Notes: generated from the letters alone by a model not told the origin. Positions 45,476 to 54,556 are shown, counted from the first letter of the stretch. The stretch: DNA of 54,556 nt from Deltaproteobacteria bacterium (GCA_021824125.1 JAKALO010000001.1:93486-148041); one strand, 5' to 3'. Program-made: numbers and translations.

Positions 45476-46723
45476 TCACGTGTTCATCGATTCCAGGAAA
45501 TCCTTGTTCGTCTTCGTCTTCGAGATCTTGTCGAGCAGGAACTCCATGCTCTCCGCGGGGGACAGCGGGGAAAGGAACTTCCGCAGGATCCACACTCGCT
45601 GGAGCACCGCCTTGTCGAGCAGTAGTTCCTCCTTCCGGGTCCCGGACTTGTTGATGTCGATCGCCGGGAAGATACGCTTCTCGGAGATCTTCCTGTCGAG
45701 GACCAGTTCCATGTTGCCGGTCCCCTTGAACTCCTCGAAGATCACCTCGTCCATCCGGCTCCCGGTCTCGATGAGCGCGGTCGCGATGATGGTGAGCGAC
45801 CCCCCCTCCTCGATGTTGCGGGCGGCCCCGAAGAAGCGCTTGGGCTTCTGGAGCGCGTTCGCGTCGACCCCGCCGGAGAGGACCTTCCCGGAGGGAGGAA
45901 CGACGGCGTTATAGGCGCGTGCCAGGCGCGTGATGCTGTCCAGCAGGATCACCACGTCCTTCTTGTGCTCCACGAGGCGCTTCGCCTTTTCGAGCACCAT
46001 CTCGGCCACCTGCACGTGCCGCTGCGCGGGCTCGTCGAAAGTGGAGGATATGACCTCGCCCTTGACGCTGCGCTGCATGTCGGTCACCTCCTCGGGCCGC
46101 TCGTCTATCAGCAGCACGATGAGGACGACCTCCGGGTGGTTTTTCGCCAGGGCGTTTGCGATGTTCTGCAGGATTATGGTCTTTCCGGCCCGGGGCGGCG
46201 ACGTGATCAGCGCCCGCTGCCCCTTGCCGATCGGGTCGACCAGGTCGATGATCCGGGTGGCGTAGTTGTCGGACACGTACTCCATCGTGAATTTTTCCTG
46301 AGGGTACAGCGGGGTCAGGTTGTCGAAGAGGATCTTGTCCTTGCTGATCTCGGGGTCCTCGGTGTTGATCTTCTCAACCTTGAGGAGCGCGAAGTAGCGC
46401 TCTTCTCCCTTGGGCGCCCTGATCTGCCCCGTGATGGTGTCGCCGGTGCGGAGCAGGAACCTCCGGATCTGCGAAGGTGACACGTAAATGTCGTCCGGAC
46501 CGGGGAGGTAGTTCGAGTCGGGGGACCGCAGGAAGCCGTATCCGTCGGGAAGAACTTCCAGCGTTCCCTCACCGGAGACGATGACCTCCTGGTCGGTCTG
46601 CGCCTGGAGGATGGCGAAGATCAGTTCCTGTTTCTTGAGCCCCGCCGCCCCGTCGACGTTGAGGCTCTTCGCGATCTCGGTCAGTTCGCCGATCCGCATT
46701 CCTTTCAAATCTTTCAGGTTCAT
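45476..46723 (-). CDS. rho: Transcription termination factor Rho
   Basis: Rho is the hexameric RNA helicase that ends transcription. The 415-residue product has the N-terminal Rho_N helical domain (about 1-45), the cold-shock-like RNA-binding domain with [20 protein letters not shown] (60-79) and the RecA-like ATPase with Walker [11 protein letters not shown] (175-184). Walker B lies in [16 protein letters not shown], and the Q-loop and R-loop ([19 protein letters not shown]) are intact. Position 178 is Arg where E. coli has Lys. Confidence 0.97.
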   Translation of the reverse strand: MNLKDLKGMRIGELTEIAKSLNVDGAAGLKKQELIFAILQAQTDQEVIVSGEGTLEVLPDGYGFLRSPDSNYLPGPDDIYVSPSQIRRFLLRTGDTITGQIRAPKGEERYFALLKVEKINTEDPEISKDKILFDNLTPLYPQEKFTMEYVSDNYATRIIDLVDPIGKGQRALITSPPRAGKTIILQNIANALAKNHPEVVLIVLLIDERPEEVTDMQRSVKGEVISSTFDEPAQRHVQVAEMVLEKAKRLVEHKKDVVILLDSITRLARAYNAVVPPSGKVLSGGVDANALQKPKRFFGAARNIEEGGSLTIIATALIETGSRMDEVIFEEFKGTGNMELVLDRKISEKRIFPAIDINKSGTRKEELLLDKAVLQRVWILRKFLSPLSPAESMEFLLDKISKTKTNKDFLESMNT

Positions 46724-46826
46724 GCACGTTCTCCCGGAAAATAGGTCTTGGGGCCCTATGGGACAACCCGAGGCGATTATCGGTTAGAAAGACTCCGGCA
46801 GGTATTCCCGCTGAAGATACGGTTAC

Positions 46827-46856
46827 ATTTTCCGCCGGGCGGTTCCAACATGTCAA
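46827..46856 (-). promoter_or_regulatory. Probable promoter of rho
   Basis: The minus strand has a perfect -35 TTGACA (46851-46856), an 18-nt spacer and a -10-like GAAAAT (46827-46832, 4 of 6). It gives a leader of about 95 nt before rho. Confidence 0.55.
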
Positions 46857-46883
46857 GGAAAATAAGGCGGATGCGGGGTAAGC

Positions 46884-47873
46884 CTAGTCCTTGTAAACCG
46901 AGACGGCGTTCCCCCCCTTCCGCATCGATTCGTGAACCATCGATTCCACGACCGGGATGATGACCCTCTCCGTGTCCCCGTCCTTCGGGTACGTGGCCAC
47001 CCCGATCGCCAGCGTCAACCGGATCTTCCCCTGCGCCACGGGGGCGGCGCTCATCGAATCCGCGATCTTCCGCGCCGTCGCCCCGGCGTTGACCTTCGTC
47101 GTCCCGGGCATCACGACGTAGATGTTCCCCCCGGAACGGGATACGTAATCCACGTCGCGCAGGGAAGCCCGGATTCTCGCGGCCACTTCCGCGAGCGCCT
47201 TGTCCGCGGAAGTGTGCCCGTAAACCTCGTTCATCTCCCTGAGGTTACGGATCTTCAGGAACATCAGGCTCAGGGGGGTCCGAAACTTCTTCCCGCGGGT
47301 CAACTCGCGGTGGAGCACCTCGTGGAAGTACTTGAAGGTGAACAGGCCCGTCACCATGTCCACGTCGGGCACCCTTGAGATCTTCCCCCGAAGGGTCCGC
47401 ATCGCGAGGAACAGCGCCGATATCTGCGCGTATGCCCGGAAATCCTGCCGAATCTCCGGGGTAAAAAAGTCCTGCTTCGGGGAGTCGGCGACAAGGACAC
47501 CGAGCGTCTCCCCCTGCAGCCGGCAGGGGGACGCGTAGAGCGATTTGCAGTCGTGCTCCAGGCGGAAACCGGGGGTATTCGCCCGCGCCTCGCCGCCGGA
47601 GACCACGATCTCCCCCTTCAAGGCGGCGGCGACCAGGGGCAGGTCCTTCCGGGTGTACATCTCCTTGATGAAATCGCCCGAAAGGCCTCGCTGCGCGAAC
47701 ACGGAGACCCCTTTCCCCTCCGGTTCCATGGCGACCACCGAGGCCGACAGGAGGGGATAGTTCTCCGTAAGGAGACTCATCAGGTGGTTCGCCTGCTGCT
47801 CCTCGGAGTATTTCTTCTCCTGCCGCCCGAGGATCTCGTTCTCAATCTGGATGCGGGTTTTTTGCGGGCTCAT
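46884..47873 (-). CDS. GAF domain protein with degenerate GGDEF domain
   Basis: The 329-residue product has an N-terminal GAF-like sensor (about 38-160) and a C-terminal domain with the diguanylate cyclase fold (about 170-329). Key residues for catalysis are missing: the signature reads GGNIY (248-252) instead of GGDEF, and the metal-binding Asp pair is replaced in FLKIRNLREMNEVYGH. It therefore probably cannot make cyclic di-GMP and may instead bind a ligand or a partner. The ATG at 47873 follows AGGA; it overlaps pgeF by 32 nt. It is the last gene of the ribF run. Confidence 0.88.
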   Translation of the reverse strand: MSPQKTRIQIENEILGRQEKKYSEEQQANHLMSLLTENYPLLSASVVAMEPEGKGVSVFAQRGLSGDFIKEMYTRKDLPLVAAALKGEIVVSGGEARANTPGFRLEHDCKSLYASPCRLQGETLGVLVADSPKQDFFTPEIRQDFRAYAQISALFLAMRTLRGKISRVPDVDMVTGLFTFKYFHEVLHRELTRGKKFRTPLSLMFLKIRNLREMNEVYGHTSADKALAEVAARIRASLRDVDYVSRSGGNIYVVMPGTTKVNAGATARKIADSMSAAPVAQGKIRLTLAIGVATYPKDGDTERVIIPVVESMVHESMRKGGNAVSVYKD

Positions 47874-48636
47874 CGGGTGTCCTGTCCTGGGGAGTTGTGA
47901 ACTCACGGGAAAAGTCCCACTTATAGATAAAACTAAGCTGCCTGCCGGTCAAGGACTTTTCGCGCCGGAAGGAGTGGAACCGGGGGGAACACACCGTGCA
48001 GGGCCCCACCGCCTCCACGCGCCCCGGGGAGATCCCCGCGGCAAAAAGCGCCTCGAGGGCAATCTGCCGCAGGTCCGCGTGCCATTTCCCTTCCTCTCCC
48101 TTTCTTGCCAGGTGGCGGTCTCCCCCGGGACAGCCCCGGAGCAGCGAAGCCACCTCCTCCCCGATTTCATAGCAGCAGCCTCCGGCCGAAGGCCCCGCGG
48201 CCGCGACCAGCCCTCCGACCGCGGAACTCCCGAACCGCTCCGCGATGGCACGGACAGTCTCCCCGACGACTCCGGCGACCATCCCCCGCCAGCCGGCGTG
48301 GACCGCCGCGCACACCGGCAGATCCGGGTGGGCCAGCAGTATGGGGACGCAATCCGCGGTCCGCACGCCCACACCCGTCCCCGGCACCGCCGTCCAGAGG
48401 GCGTCCCCCTCGCGCCAGCGGCGCCCCGGGACGTCGCAATCGGTTTCCGCCATCTCCCGCACCGTCCCCGAGTGCACCTGGCGGAGGGTCCCCAGCCGGG
48501 AGGGCGGCACGGAAAAAACCTGCCGCAGCCGGTCCCGCGATCCCCGGCCGCGCACCGGGTCCACGCCGGTGAACGCGTGGTACACCCCCGGGACCGCCCG
48601 CAGCAGGGGCGATTGCACGAAGTACGGAAGGATCAC
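47842..48636 (-). CDS. pgeF: Peptidoglycan editing factor PgeF (YfiH, laccase domain)
   Basis: PgeF belongs to the multicopper-oxidase-like DUF152 family, recently associated with removing L-Ser from the peptidoglycan precursor and with purine nucleoside activity. The 264-residue product has LRQVHSGTV, TADCVPILL (catalytic Cys), HAGWRGMVAGVV (His) and GPSAGGCCYEIG. The GTG at 48636 overlaps the rluD stop (GTGA). About 20 residues at the C-terminus extend beyond the usual end, into the next gene. Confidence 0.9.
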   Translation of the reverse strand: MILPYFVQSPLLRAVPGVYHAFTGVDPVRGRGSRDRLRQVFSVPPSRLGTLRQVHSGTVREMAETDCDVPGRRWREGDALWTAVPGTGVGVRTADCVPILLAHPDLPVCAAVHAGWRGMVAGVVGETVRAIAERFGSSAVGGLVAAAGPSAGGCCYEIGEEVASLLRGCPGGDRHLARKGEEGKWHADLRQIALEALFAAGISPGRVEAVGPCTVCSPRFHSFRREKSLTGRQLSFIYKWDFSREFTTPQDRTPDEPAKNPHPD

Positions 48637-49598
48637 CGGGCTTCCCCGCACGCCTCGAGGACGGCGGCGCGGAACGCGGCGAACCCGGGCGGGTCCGCGA
48701 TTGTGAACTCCATCCGCTCCCCCGTGGCGGGATGCACGAACCCGAGCTGGAACGCGTGGAGGAAAAACCGGTCGACGACGACGGTCTTCCCTCCAGTTCC
48801 CTTCCCGAGGGGAACCTTCCTCGACCGGCCGTAGACGTCGTCCCCCACGATCGGGCACAAGAGCGAGGCGCAGTGGACGCGAACCTGGTGGGTCCGGCCG
48901 GTTTCAAGCCGGACCTCGAGGAGGGAGAAGGGACCGAACGACTCGACCACCCGGTAATGGGTGACCGCCTTTCTCCCCCCCCGCTCGAGAACCGCCATCT
49001 TCTTCCGGTGAACCGGGTGCCGTCCCATCCGCGTGGCGACCGTTCCGGCGGCGAGCGGCGGCTTCCCCCACACGACGCCGTGGTACCGCCGCAGCACCGA
49101 GGTGTGGGAGGAGAACTGCGCCGACAGGGCCGCGTGGGCCTCGTCTGTCTTGGCCGCCACCAGTATTCCGGAGGTGTCCTTGTCGAGCCGGTGCACGATG
49201 CCCGGCCGCGCGACCCCGCCGATGCCGGAAAGCCGGTCGGCGTGCGACAGCAGCACGTTTACGAGTGTTCCGCCCGGGTGGCCGTGAGCGGGGTGCACCA
49301 CCATACCTGCGGGCTTCTCCACCACGATCAGGTGCGCGTCCTGGAAAAGGATGCGCAGGGGGCGGTCTTCGGGGGCGAGATCGAGGGGGCGCGGGGGAGG
49401 AACGGACACCGTCACCGCCTCGCCCCCCTTCAGCCTGTCGGAGGCCCGGACGTCCCTCCCGCCCAGGCGCACCTTCCCCTCCCCGATCAACTGCTGGATC
49501 CGCGATCGGGAAAAACCCGGCAGGGCGTCGGACAGATACCGGTCCAGCCGCTCGCCCGCCTTTCCCGGGGGGACGGTGAGACGATGCGTCCTGGTCAC
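48633..49598 (-). CDS. rluD: RluD-type pseudouridine synthase
   Basis: This RluA-family enzyme converts uridines of 23S rRNA to pseudouridine. The 321-residue product has an N-terminal S4 domain (about 15-75), the catalytic Asp in HRLDKDTSG (about 136-144), and the motif LETGRTHQVRVH. The start is GTG at 49598. The exact target position cannot be read from the sequence. Confidence 0.92.
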   Translation of the reverse strand: MTRTHRLTVPPGKAGERLDRYLSDALPGFSRSRIQQLIGEGKVRLGGRDVRASDRLKGGEAVTVSVPPPRPLDLAPEDRPLRILFQDAHLIVVEKPAGMVVHPAHGHPGGTLVNVLLSHADRLSGIGGVARPGIVHRLDKDTSGILVAAKTDEAHAALSAQFSSHTSVLRRYHGVVWGKPPLAAGTVATRMGRHPVHRKKMAVLERGGRKAVTHYRVVESFGPFSLLEVRLETGRTHQVRVHCASLLCPIVGDDVYGRSRKVPLGKGTGGKTVVVDRFFLHAFQLGFVHPATGERMEFTIADPPGFAAFRAAVLEACGEAR

Positions 49599-49609
49599 GC
49601 TTCCGTCGG

Positions 49610-49876
49610 CTACCAGGCCTTCGAGGGAACGCGGCCCATCGGTTTTATCAGGACGTCCACCAGGGCCTCGTTGAAATGGTTCGTGCTGCGTTCGACCTCG
49701 GGATCGACCCTGCTCTGGTAGTAGTTCCTGCCCTCGTCGATCTCATCCTTCAGAAGATCGAACAGGATGTCCCGGGCGATGCCCTCCTCCACCTTCTTGG
49801 CGTTGTAGAGGGCAATGTCCGAAACGACCGCCCGGGCGATTCTTCGGGCCACATCAGAATCCTTTACAACCCCCAT
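49610..49876 (-). CDS. DUF507 family protein
   Basis: The 88-residue product matches DUF507, a small helical family of unknown function common in deltaproteobacteria and Aquificae. It is mostly charged helices (for example IARDILFDLLKDEIDEGRNY), with no membrane segment. GGGAGGGAG lies directly before the ATG at 49876. It lies 39 nt after the protease gene. Confidence 0.8.
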   Translation of the reverse strand: MGVVKDSDVARRIARAVVSDIALYNAKKVEEGIARDILFDLLKDEIDEGRNYYQSRVDPEVERSTNHFNEALVDVLIKPMGRVPSKAW

Positions 49877-49915
49877 ATTCTCCCTCCCTGGGCCGTATTG
49901 CCCGCTGGATTTCCG

Positions 49916-51298
49916 TCATCTCGTGCGAAACGCCACGTACACCTGCGCGCCCTCCCGCAGGACAAGGACGGAGACCATCCGGCCTGCCGGCTGGGCCGCT
50001 ACCGCCTTCCTGTAAGCATCCACGCCCGGCAACGACTCCCGGTTGACGCGCAGAAGGATGTCTCCCTCGCGGATCCCGCCCTCCCACGCGGGGCCCGAAA
50101 CGTCGACATACCCTGCCACGACGCCCGCCTCGATTCCCAGATTCCTCAAAGCCCTGGGGGGAATCCCCTCGACGGCAAGCCCCCAGGCGTCCACGGGCGC
50201 TTTCTGCGGCGTATGGCGGGTTTCCTGCCTGTCCATCTCGGCGACGACCACGTTCACCCTCGCGCGCTTCCCGGCGCGCAGGATATCCATGGGAACGGTG
50301 CTGCCTGGCGTCGCGGACGAGCCCTGCTTCTGGAACTCCTTGACCCCGGTCACCGGCTTCCCGCGGAAGGATGTGATGATGTCTCCCCCGCGCAGGCCCC
50401 CCGCCTCCGCCGGGCCGCCGGGAGCGACCCGGTTGACCAGGATCCCCTTCTCGCCCTTCGCGCCGAACGACTCCGCCAGGTCCGGGGTGAGCGCCTGGAT
50501 CCCGAGCCCGAGCCAGCCGCGCCGTACCGACCCGTTTCTCGCAAGCTCCTGTTCGATCGACATCACCGTGCCTATGGGAATCGCGAAACCGATCCCCTGG
50601 CCGGTGCTCACTATCGCCGTGTTGATCCCGATGACCTCCCCCCGGGTGTTTAGCAGGGGCCCCCCGGAATTTCCGGGGTTGATCGAGGCGTCGGTCTGGA
50701 TGAAGTCCTCTGTCGATTCCACGCCAAGGTCGGACCTGCCCGTCGCGCTGATCACCCCCAGCGTCACCGTGCTTTCCAGGCCGAAAGGATTACCGACGGC
50801 GATGGCCCACTCTCCGACCTTGAGGCGGGTGGAGTCGCCGAGAACCGCCACCGGAAGCTTGCCGGACGGCTGGATCCGCAGAAGCGCCACGTCCGTGCGG
50901 GCATCCGCCCCGACGACGCGGGCGGGGTACTCGGAGCGGTCCCAAAGCCGGACGATGATCTCGTCGGCGTCACGGACGACGTGCTCGTTGGTCACGATAA
51001 GCCCGTCTTCCGCGACGATCACCCCCGACCCGAGGGAGGTTTCCCCCCCGCTCGCGTTCTCCTCCATCATGTCCAGGTACTCCTGTATCAACTGGCGGTT
51101 CGCCCCGGGGGACAACCCTTTCACGCGCGGGAAGGCGGTGACGGTGCGTATGTTGACCACCGCCGGCACCGCGCGCTCGACCGCCTTGACGAAGGCCTGC
51201 TGCGCCAAGGCCGCGTCCCCTGCGGCCGTGGGGGCCGATCCGCCGCCGGAACACCCGGCCAGCAGGGCCATCACGCAAGCCACGACCAACGCCCTCAT
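49916..51298 (-). CDS. HtrA/DegP-type serine protease, lipoprotein
   Basis: The 460-residue product is a periplasmic trypsin-like protease with two PDZ domains. The N-terminus has a lipoprotein signal with a LLAGC lipobox (C16), so it should be tethered to a membrane. The catalytic triad is H106 (TNEHVV), D136 (RTDVAL) and S211 (GNSGGP). PDZ1 spans about 285-375 and PDZ2 about 385-460. DegP-type soluble proteases lack such a lipobox. The ATG at 51298 overlaps the ribF stop (ATGA). Confidence 0.93.
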   Translation of the reverse strand: MRALVVACVMALLAGCSGGGSAPTAAGDAALAQQAFVKAVERAVPAVVNIRTVTAFPRVKGLSPGANRQLIQEYLDMMEENASGGETSLGSGVIVAEDGLIVTNEHVVRDADEIIVRLWDRSEYPARVVGADARTDVALLRIQPSGKLPVAVLGDSTRLKVGEWAIAVGNPFGLESTVTLGVISATGRSDLGVESTEDFIQTDASINPGNSGGPLLNTRGEVIGINTAIVSTGQGIGFAIPIGTVMSIEQELARNGSVRRGWLGLGIQALTPDLAESFGAKGEKGILVNRVAPGGPAEAGGLRGGDIITSFRGKPVTGVKEFQKQGSSATPGSTVPMDILRAGKRARVNVVVAEMDRQETRHTPQKAPVDAWGLAVEGIPPRALRNLGIEAGVVAGYVDVSGPAWEGGIREGDILLRVNRESLPGVDAYRKAVAAQPAGRMVSVLVLREGAQVYVAFRTR

Positions 51299-52275
51299 CC
51301 CGCCGACCCCCCGGCGGCCGCGGAATCCGGGGCCCTTCCCCCGGGTTCGATCCTGTCGGGGAACCTGGCGCCCGCCGCGTACCGGACGTCCTTCTCTATC
51401 TGCCGGACCAGTTCCTCCACGCTCTTGAATTTCCGTTCATCCCGGATCCTGTCGCGAAAGTGGATCGCAACCTCCTGCCCGTAAAGGTCTCCGTGGAATC
51501 CCATGAGGTGCGTCTCGACCCCGAAAGAGTTCTCGCCGAACGTCGGGTTGAACCCGACGTTCGCCACGGCCCTGCGGCGCACTCCGGCCACCTCGGCCTC
51601 CACTATGTAGACGCCGGGGAGGGGGATCAGTTCCTGGGTGAACTGGATGTTGGCGGTCGGATACCCCAACTTCCTTCCCCGCCCGGCCCCCGCGACCACC
51701 ACCCCGGAAACCCGGTATGGCCGGGACATAAGTTCCTCCGCCTCCCGCACCCTGCCCGCCAGCAGCAGTTCGCGTATACGCGTCGAGCTGACGATCAGGC
51801 CGCCGCGGACCAGGGACGGGACGACCTCGACCTCGAACCCCAGCTCGCGGCCGATCCCGGCAAGCATCGCCGGGGAGCCGGAACGGTTCCTCCCGAACGT
51901 GAAGTCGTAACCGACTATCGCGTAACGGGCACGAAGCCTGAGTGCGAGGATCTCCCCGGCGAACTTCACCGGGTCCATCCGGCCGACCTCGCCGGTGAAG
52001 GACTCCACCACGAGGGCCTCGATCCCGAACCCGGCGATCCGCTCGGCCTTCTCCTCCAGGGAGGTGATCTCGTAAAAACGCGCCTTGGGGGAGAAGAACC
52101 GGACCGGGTGGGGGGAAAACGTGAGTGCGACGGGTGCGGTACCGGTGGATTTGGCCCTTGCGACCGTGCGGCGCAACAGCTCCTGGTGTCCGAGGTGGAC
52201 CCCGTCGAAGTTGCCGATGGTCACCGAAACCGCCGTCGCCGCGGAAAAAGCCGCGGAACCGTTGACGATCCTCAT
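51295..52275 (-). CDS. ribF: Bifunctional riboflavin kinase/FMN adenylyltransferase
   Basis: RibF phosphorylates riboflavin to FMN and adenylates FMN to FAD. The 326-residue product has an N-terminal nucleotidyltransferase domain with TIGNFDGVHLGHQELL (about 19-34), FSPHPVRFF, and GYDFTFGRNRSG and SSTRIRELL. The C-terminal kinase domain has GYPTANIQ and the GVYIVEAEV segment. The ATG at 52275 behind GAGGGAAG is chosen over an in-frame ATG at 52302. The last 15 residues are Pro/Ala/Gly-rich. It heads the run to the GGDEF-like gene. Confidence 0.94.
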   Translation of the reverse strand: MRIVNGSAAFSAATAVSVTIGNFDGVHLGHQELLRRTVARAKSTGTAPVALTFSPHPVRFFSPKARFYEITSLEEKAERIAGFGIEALVVESFTGEVGRMDPVKFAGEILALRLRARYAIVGYDFTFGRNRSGSPAMLAGIGRELGFEVEVVPSLVRGGLIVSSTRIRELLLAGRVREAEELMSRPYRVSGVVVAGAGRGRKLGYPTANIQFTQELIPLPGVYIVEAEVAGVRRRAVANVGFNPTFGENSFGVETHLMGFHGDLYGQEVAIHFRDRIRDERKFKSVEELVRQIEKDVRYAAGARFPDRIEPGGRAPDSAAAGGSAG

Positions 52276-52410
52276 CCGCTTCCCTCGTCTGCAGCCGGTC
52301 ATGCGCCCGATAATTTATGATACTATACCCGGATTCCGGCGGTGCGCCGCAATTATCAGCGGCCTTAGGGTGCGTGCCGCGCAAATGACGCCGGAACGGC
52401 GACCATTTGC
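52276..52410. promoter_or_regulatory. Divergent promoter region of ribF and lptF
   Basis: AT-rich bases at about 52310-52330 offer -10-like TATAGT on the minus strand (52323-52328) and TATGAT or TACTAT on the plus strand. No good -35 is visible for either, so assignment is tentative. No gene is seen in this region. Confidence 0.35.
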
Positions 52411-53544
52411 ATGAAAATAATACATAAATACGTTCTGGCGGAATCCGTCGGGCCATTCCTGATAGGACTGTTCACGTTCACCCTCGTCGTCCTGCTTCAC
52501 CGCTTCGCCCGCCTCGCGGACCTGGTCATCGCCAAAGGCGTCCCCACCCGGCTCGTGGGAAGGCTGCTTCTGGCACTTTTCCCCACATTCCTCGAGATCA
52601 CCCTTCCCGCCGCGTTGCTCCTTGCCGTACTCCTCGCATTGAGCAGGCTCGCATCGGACTCGGAGACAACGGCGCTTTGCACCGCCGGCATCGGGATGCG
52701 GGGGTTGGCCCCGCCGATCCTCGCCTTGAGCGGCGCGGCTTTCCTCGTCAGCCTCTTCATCGCCTGGAGCGGGATCCCGTGGGGCACGCGGCAATTGCAG
52801 GAGACCATCGCGCGTATCGTCTCCATCCGGGCAGGGGCCGGAGCGACGGAGCACGTCTTCCAGGAGATCTCCTCCGGCGTCCTCCTCTATCCGGACCGGG
52901 TCTCCGGAGACGGGACCCGGATGAGCGGCATCCTTCTGTCACAGCGCGTCGAAGGGCAGGATCCCCTGCTGGTATTCGCCAGGGAGGGGGAGTTCTTCCC
53001 GGAAAAAGAGGGGAGCTTCGTGAGGCTCTTTCTCAAGGATGGTACCATCCACCATGAAGACGACGCGGCCGGCGTGTACAGGACCGCCTCCTTCGGGCGC
53101 ATGGATTTCGTGCTCCCCCTCGGGCTTGCCGGGGCAGGCAACAGCGACGACCCGAAGCGGCTCACCCTCCCGCAGCTTTCCAGCAGGATCGACGCCGCGG
53201 GGAACGACGCCAAAGGGGCGACCTACCGGTACCACTTTCACCGGCGGCTTTCCCTCGCGGCCTCCTGCCTCGCGTTCGGGATGTTCGCCATACCGCTGGG
53301 CCTGTTGCAGCGGGCCAGGGGCAAATCGCACGCCTTCGCGATCACCGTCTTCGTTATCGTCTTCTACTACATGTTCCTCGCCGCCGGAGGAGGGATGGAG
53401 TCCCGGTCCCCCGCGGCCATGGTCCTCCTCCTCTGGCTTCCCAACGCCATCGTGCTCTCCCTCGCGTGCTGGTCCCTCTTGCGGTCGGAGTCGCGCATGA
53501 TCTCCATGCCCCCGCTGTTCGCACGCCCGCGGACAAGGAAATGA
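52411..53544 (+). CDS. lptF: LPS export permease LptF
   Basis: LptF is one of the two membrane subunits of the LptB2FG ABC transporter that extracts lipopolysaccharide from the inner membrane. The 377-residue product has three N-terminal membrane helices (about 15-35, 55-75, 95-120), a beta-jellyroll periplasmic domain (about 130-260) and three C-terminal helices. YKV-type start IIHKYVLAESVGPFLIGL and GTRQLQETI are typical. No strong ribosome site is visible before the ATG at 52411. It is followed by lptG with ATGA overlap. Confidence 0.9.
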   Translation: MKIIHKYVLAESVGPFLIGLFTFTLVVLLHRFARLADLVIAKGVPTRLVGRLLLALFPTFLEITLPAALLLAVLLALSRLASDSETTALCTAGIGMRGLAPPILALSGAAFLVSLFIAWSGIPWGTRQLQETIARIVSIRAGAGATEHVFQEISSGVLLYPDRVSGDGTRMSGILLSQRVEGQDPLLVFAREGEFFPEKEGSFVRLFLKDGTIHHEDDAAGVYRTASFGRMDFVLPLGLAGAGNSDDPKRLTLPQLSSRIDAAGNDAKGATYRYHFHRRLSLAASCLAFGMFAIPLGLLQRARGKSHAFAITVFVIVFYYMFLAAGGGMESRSPAAMVLLLWLPNAIVLSLACWSLLRSESRMISMPPLFARPRTRK

Positions 53545-54556
53545 CGATCCTCACCCGGTACCTGCTGAGGGAATTCTTCCGTATCGCGGCGGCCTGCATC
53601 CTGGGGTTCCTGGCCCTTTTCATGGTGATCGATTTCGTCGAGGCGGCGGACGAGTTCTTCCGGTACCACGCCACCCTGGGGGAGGTCCTCCGGTACTACC
53701 TGTTCCGCATTCCGAACGTGTTCTTCATGATCTCCCCGGTGGCGGTGCTGATGGCCGTCCTGATCACGGTTTCCCTCCGCGGCAGGGCCAACGAGTTCAC
53801 CGCCATGTTCTCCGTCGGGGTAAGCCCGCTCCGGGTGTTCGCCCCGCTCGTCGCGGGGTGCGCCCTCGTCTCGGCGCTTTCCCTGGGAAGCTCGGAGATA
53901 TTCGCGCCCGAGGCCAACCGCCTGGCGCGGGAAATCGCGAAGACGCGGATCAAGCCGGGGCGGGTCGCGGCGCAGTTCTCCCACAACCGGTACTGGCTCC
54001 GCGGGGATAACGCGATACTCTCCGCGCAGGTGGTGGACACGGCCGGCCGCGCGCTGCAAGGGTTCCAGTACCTCGAGGTCGATCGTGACTTCCGGCTCCT
54101 GCGGCGCATCGACGCGAGGGTGGCGGAATCGGCCGGCGTCGGAACGTGGACGCTTCGCGACGGGCGGGAGCGGCGATTCGACGGGGATCTGCAGGCCGTT
54201 CCGTTCGCGGAGAAGACATTCGGGTTCCGGGACACGATCCAGGGGTTCCTGGACGGAGAAACCCCACCGGAGGAGATGACCTACGAGAAGCTTTCCGGCT
54301 ATATCGGCGATTCGAAGGCGAAAGGATACGACGTACGCCGGTACGAGGTGGACCTGCACGCGAAGCTTTCTTACCCGCTCCTCAACATAATCGTCGCCCT
54401 GATCGCCATACCCCTCGCACTCCGCACGCCCCGCTCGGGAGGCGTATGGAGAAGCATCGGGGTGGGTCTCCTGGTCGGCTTCCTCTGCTGGATGGCCCTC
54501 TCCGCGTCGCTGTCACTGGGGCGGAGGGGGATGCTCCCCCCCCTCGTGGCCGCCTG
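53541..54556 (+). CDS. lptG: LPS export permease LptG (3' end beyond window)
   Basis: LptG is the partner of LptF in the LPS exporter. The frame begins with ATG at 53541 (ATGA overlap with lptF) and runs open for 338 codons to the window edge, with no stop. The start MTILTRYLLREFFRI is typical, with three membrane segments by residue 125, a periplasmic domain, and the C-terminal helix YPLLNIIVALIAIPLALRTP beginning near residue 280. Family members are about 355-380 residues, so only a short C-terminal piece is missing. Confidence 0.93.
   Translation, partial: MTILTRYLLREFFRIAAACILGFLALFMVIDFVEAADEFFRYHATLGEVLRYYLFRIPNVFFMISPVAVLMAVLITVSLRGRANEFTAMFSVGVSPLRVFAPLVAGCALVSALSLGSSEIFAPEANRLAREIAKTRIKPGRVAAQFSHNRYWLRGDNAILSAQVVDTAGRALQGFQYLEVDRDFRLLRRIDARVAESAGVGTWTLRDGRERRFDGDLQAVPFAEKTFGFRDTIQGFLDGETPPEEMTYEKLSGYIGDSKAKGYDVRRYEVDLHAKLSYPLLNIIVALIAIPLALRTPRSGGVWRSIGVGLLVGFLCWMALSASLSLGRRGMLPPLVAA

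Overview
The window is a GC-rich bacterial chromosome segment made almost entirely of core housekeeping genes. The order of its blocks (mraZ-to-ftsZ; rpsU-yqeY-dnaG-rpoD; murA-his; rho-rpmE-thyX-prfA-prmC) recalls, from memory, Desulfuromonadia/Geobacter-like Desulfobacterota. A two-CW cysteine protein, an oxygen-sensitive class I fumarase, ThyX and a MurE of the meso-diaminopimelate type agree with an anaerobic or microaerophilic Gram-negative diderm, and the LptF/LptG pair at the right edge confirms an LPS-type outer membrane. This lineage call is an inference; I could not run a search.

Layout, left to right. 1-2.8 kb: tRNA-Leu(CAA) with a terminator set in a large palindrome, a small cysteine-rich protein, an unrecognised protein and a branched-chain aminotransferase. 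2.8-5.6 kb (minus): maf-yggS-proC-yggT-yggU. 5.7-6.1 kb (plus): yjbQ. 6.1-25.6 kb (minus): the complete division and cell-wall cluster mraZ-rsmH-ftsL-ftsI-murE-murF-mraY-murD-ftsW-murG-murC-murB-ddl-ftsQ-ftsA-ftsZ plus a radical SAM gene, tightly packed and overlapping, with a clear sigma70 promoter and a textbook MraZ operator. 25.6-30.6 kb (minus): a non-coding repeat element, class I fumarase, RNase P RNA, RNase HI, a coiled-coil zinc-ribbon protein and a Nif3-like protein.

30.6-35.2 kb (minus): the macromolecular synthesis operon rpsU-yqeY-dnaG-rpoD followed by tRNA-Ile2(CAU), with a near-consensus promoter and an internal terminator before dnaG. 35.2-41.3 kb (minus): murA-hisD-hisB-hisH-hisA-hisF-hisI-HIT; hisG, hisC and hisE are absent from this run. 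41.3-46.9 kb (minus): rho-rpmE-thyX-DUF1385-prfA-prmC, with a second copy of the repeat element lodged between prfA and prmC. 46.9-52.3 kb (minus): ribF-htrA-DUF507-rluD-pgeF-GAF/degenerate GGDEF. 52.4 kb to the end (plus): lptF and a truncated lptG.

No transposase, integrase, phage gene, CRISPR array, toxin-antitoxin pair or defence system is visible. The least explained signals are a two-copy dispersed repeat (25.8-26.0 kb and 42.2-42.45 kb) whose copies share a 76-bp core and a partly conserved reading frame, the inverted copy of the tRNA-Leu 3' end, and regulatory structures in the mraZ and rpsU leaders. The window looks mainly like conserved core genome with a small amount of accessory, repeat-derived DNA.
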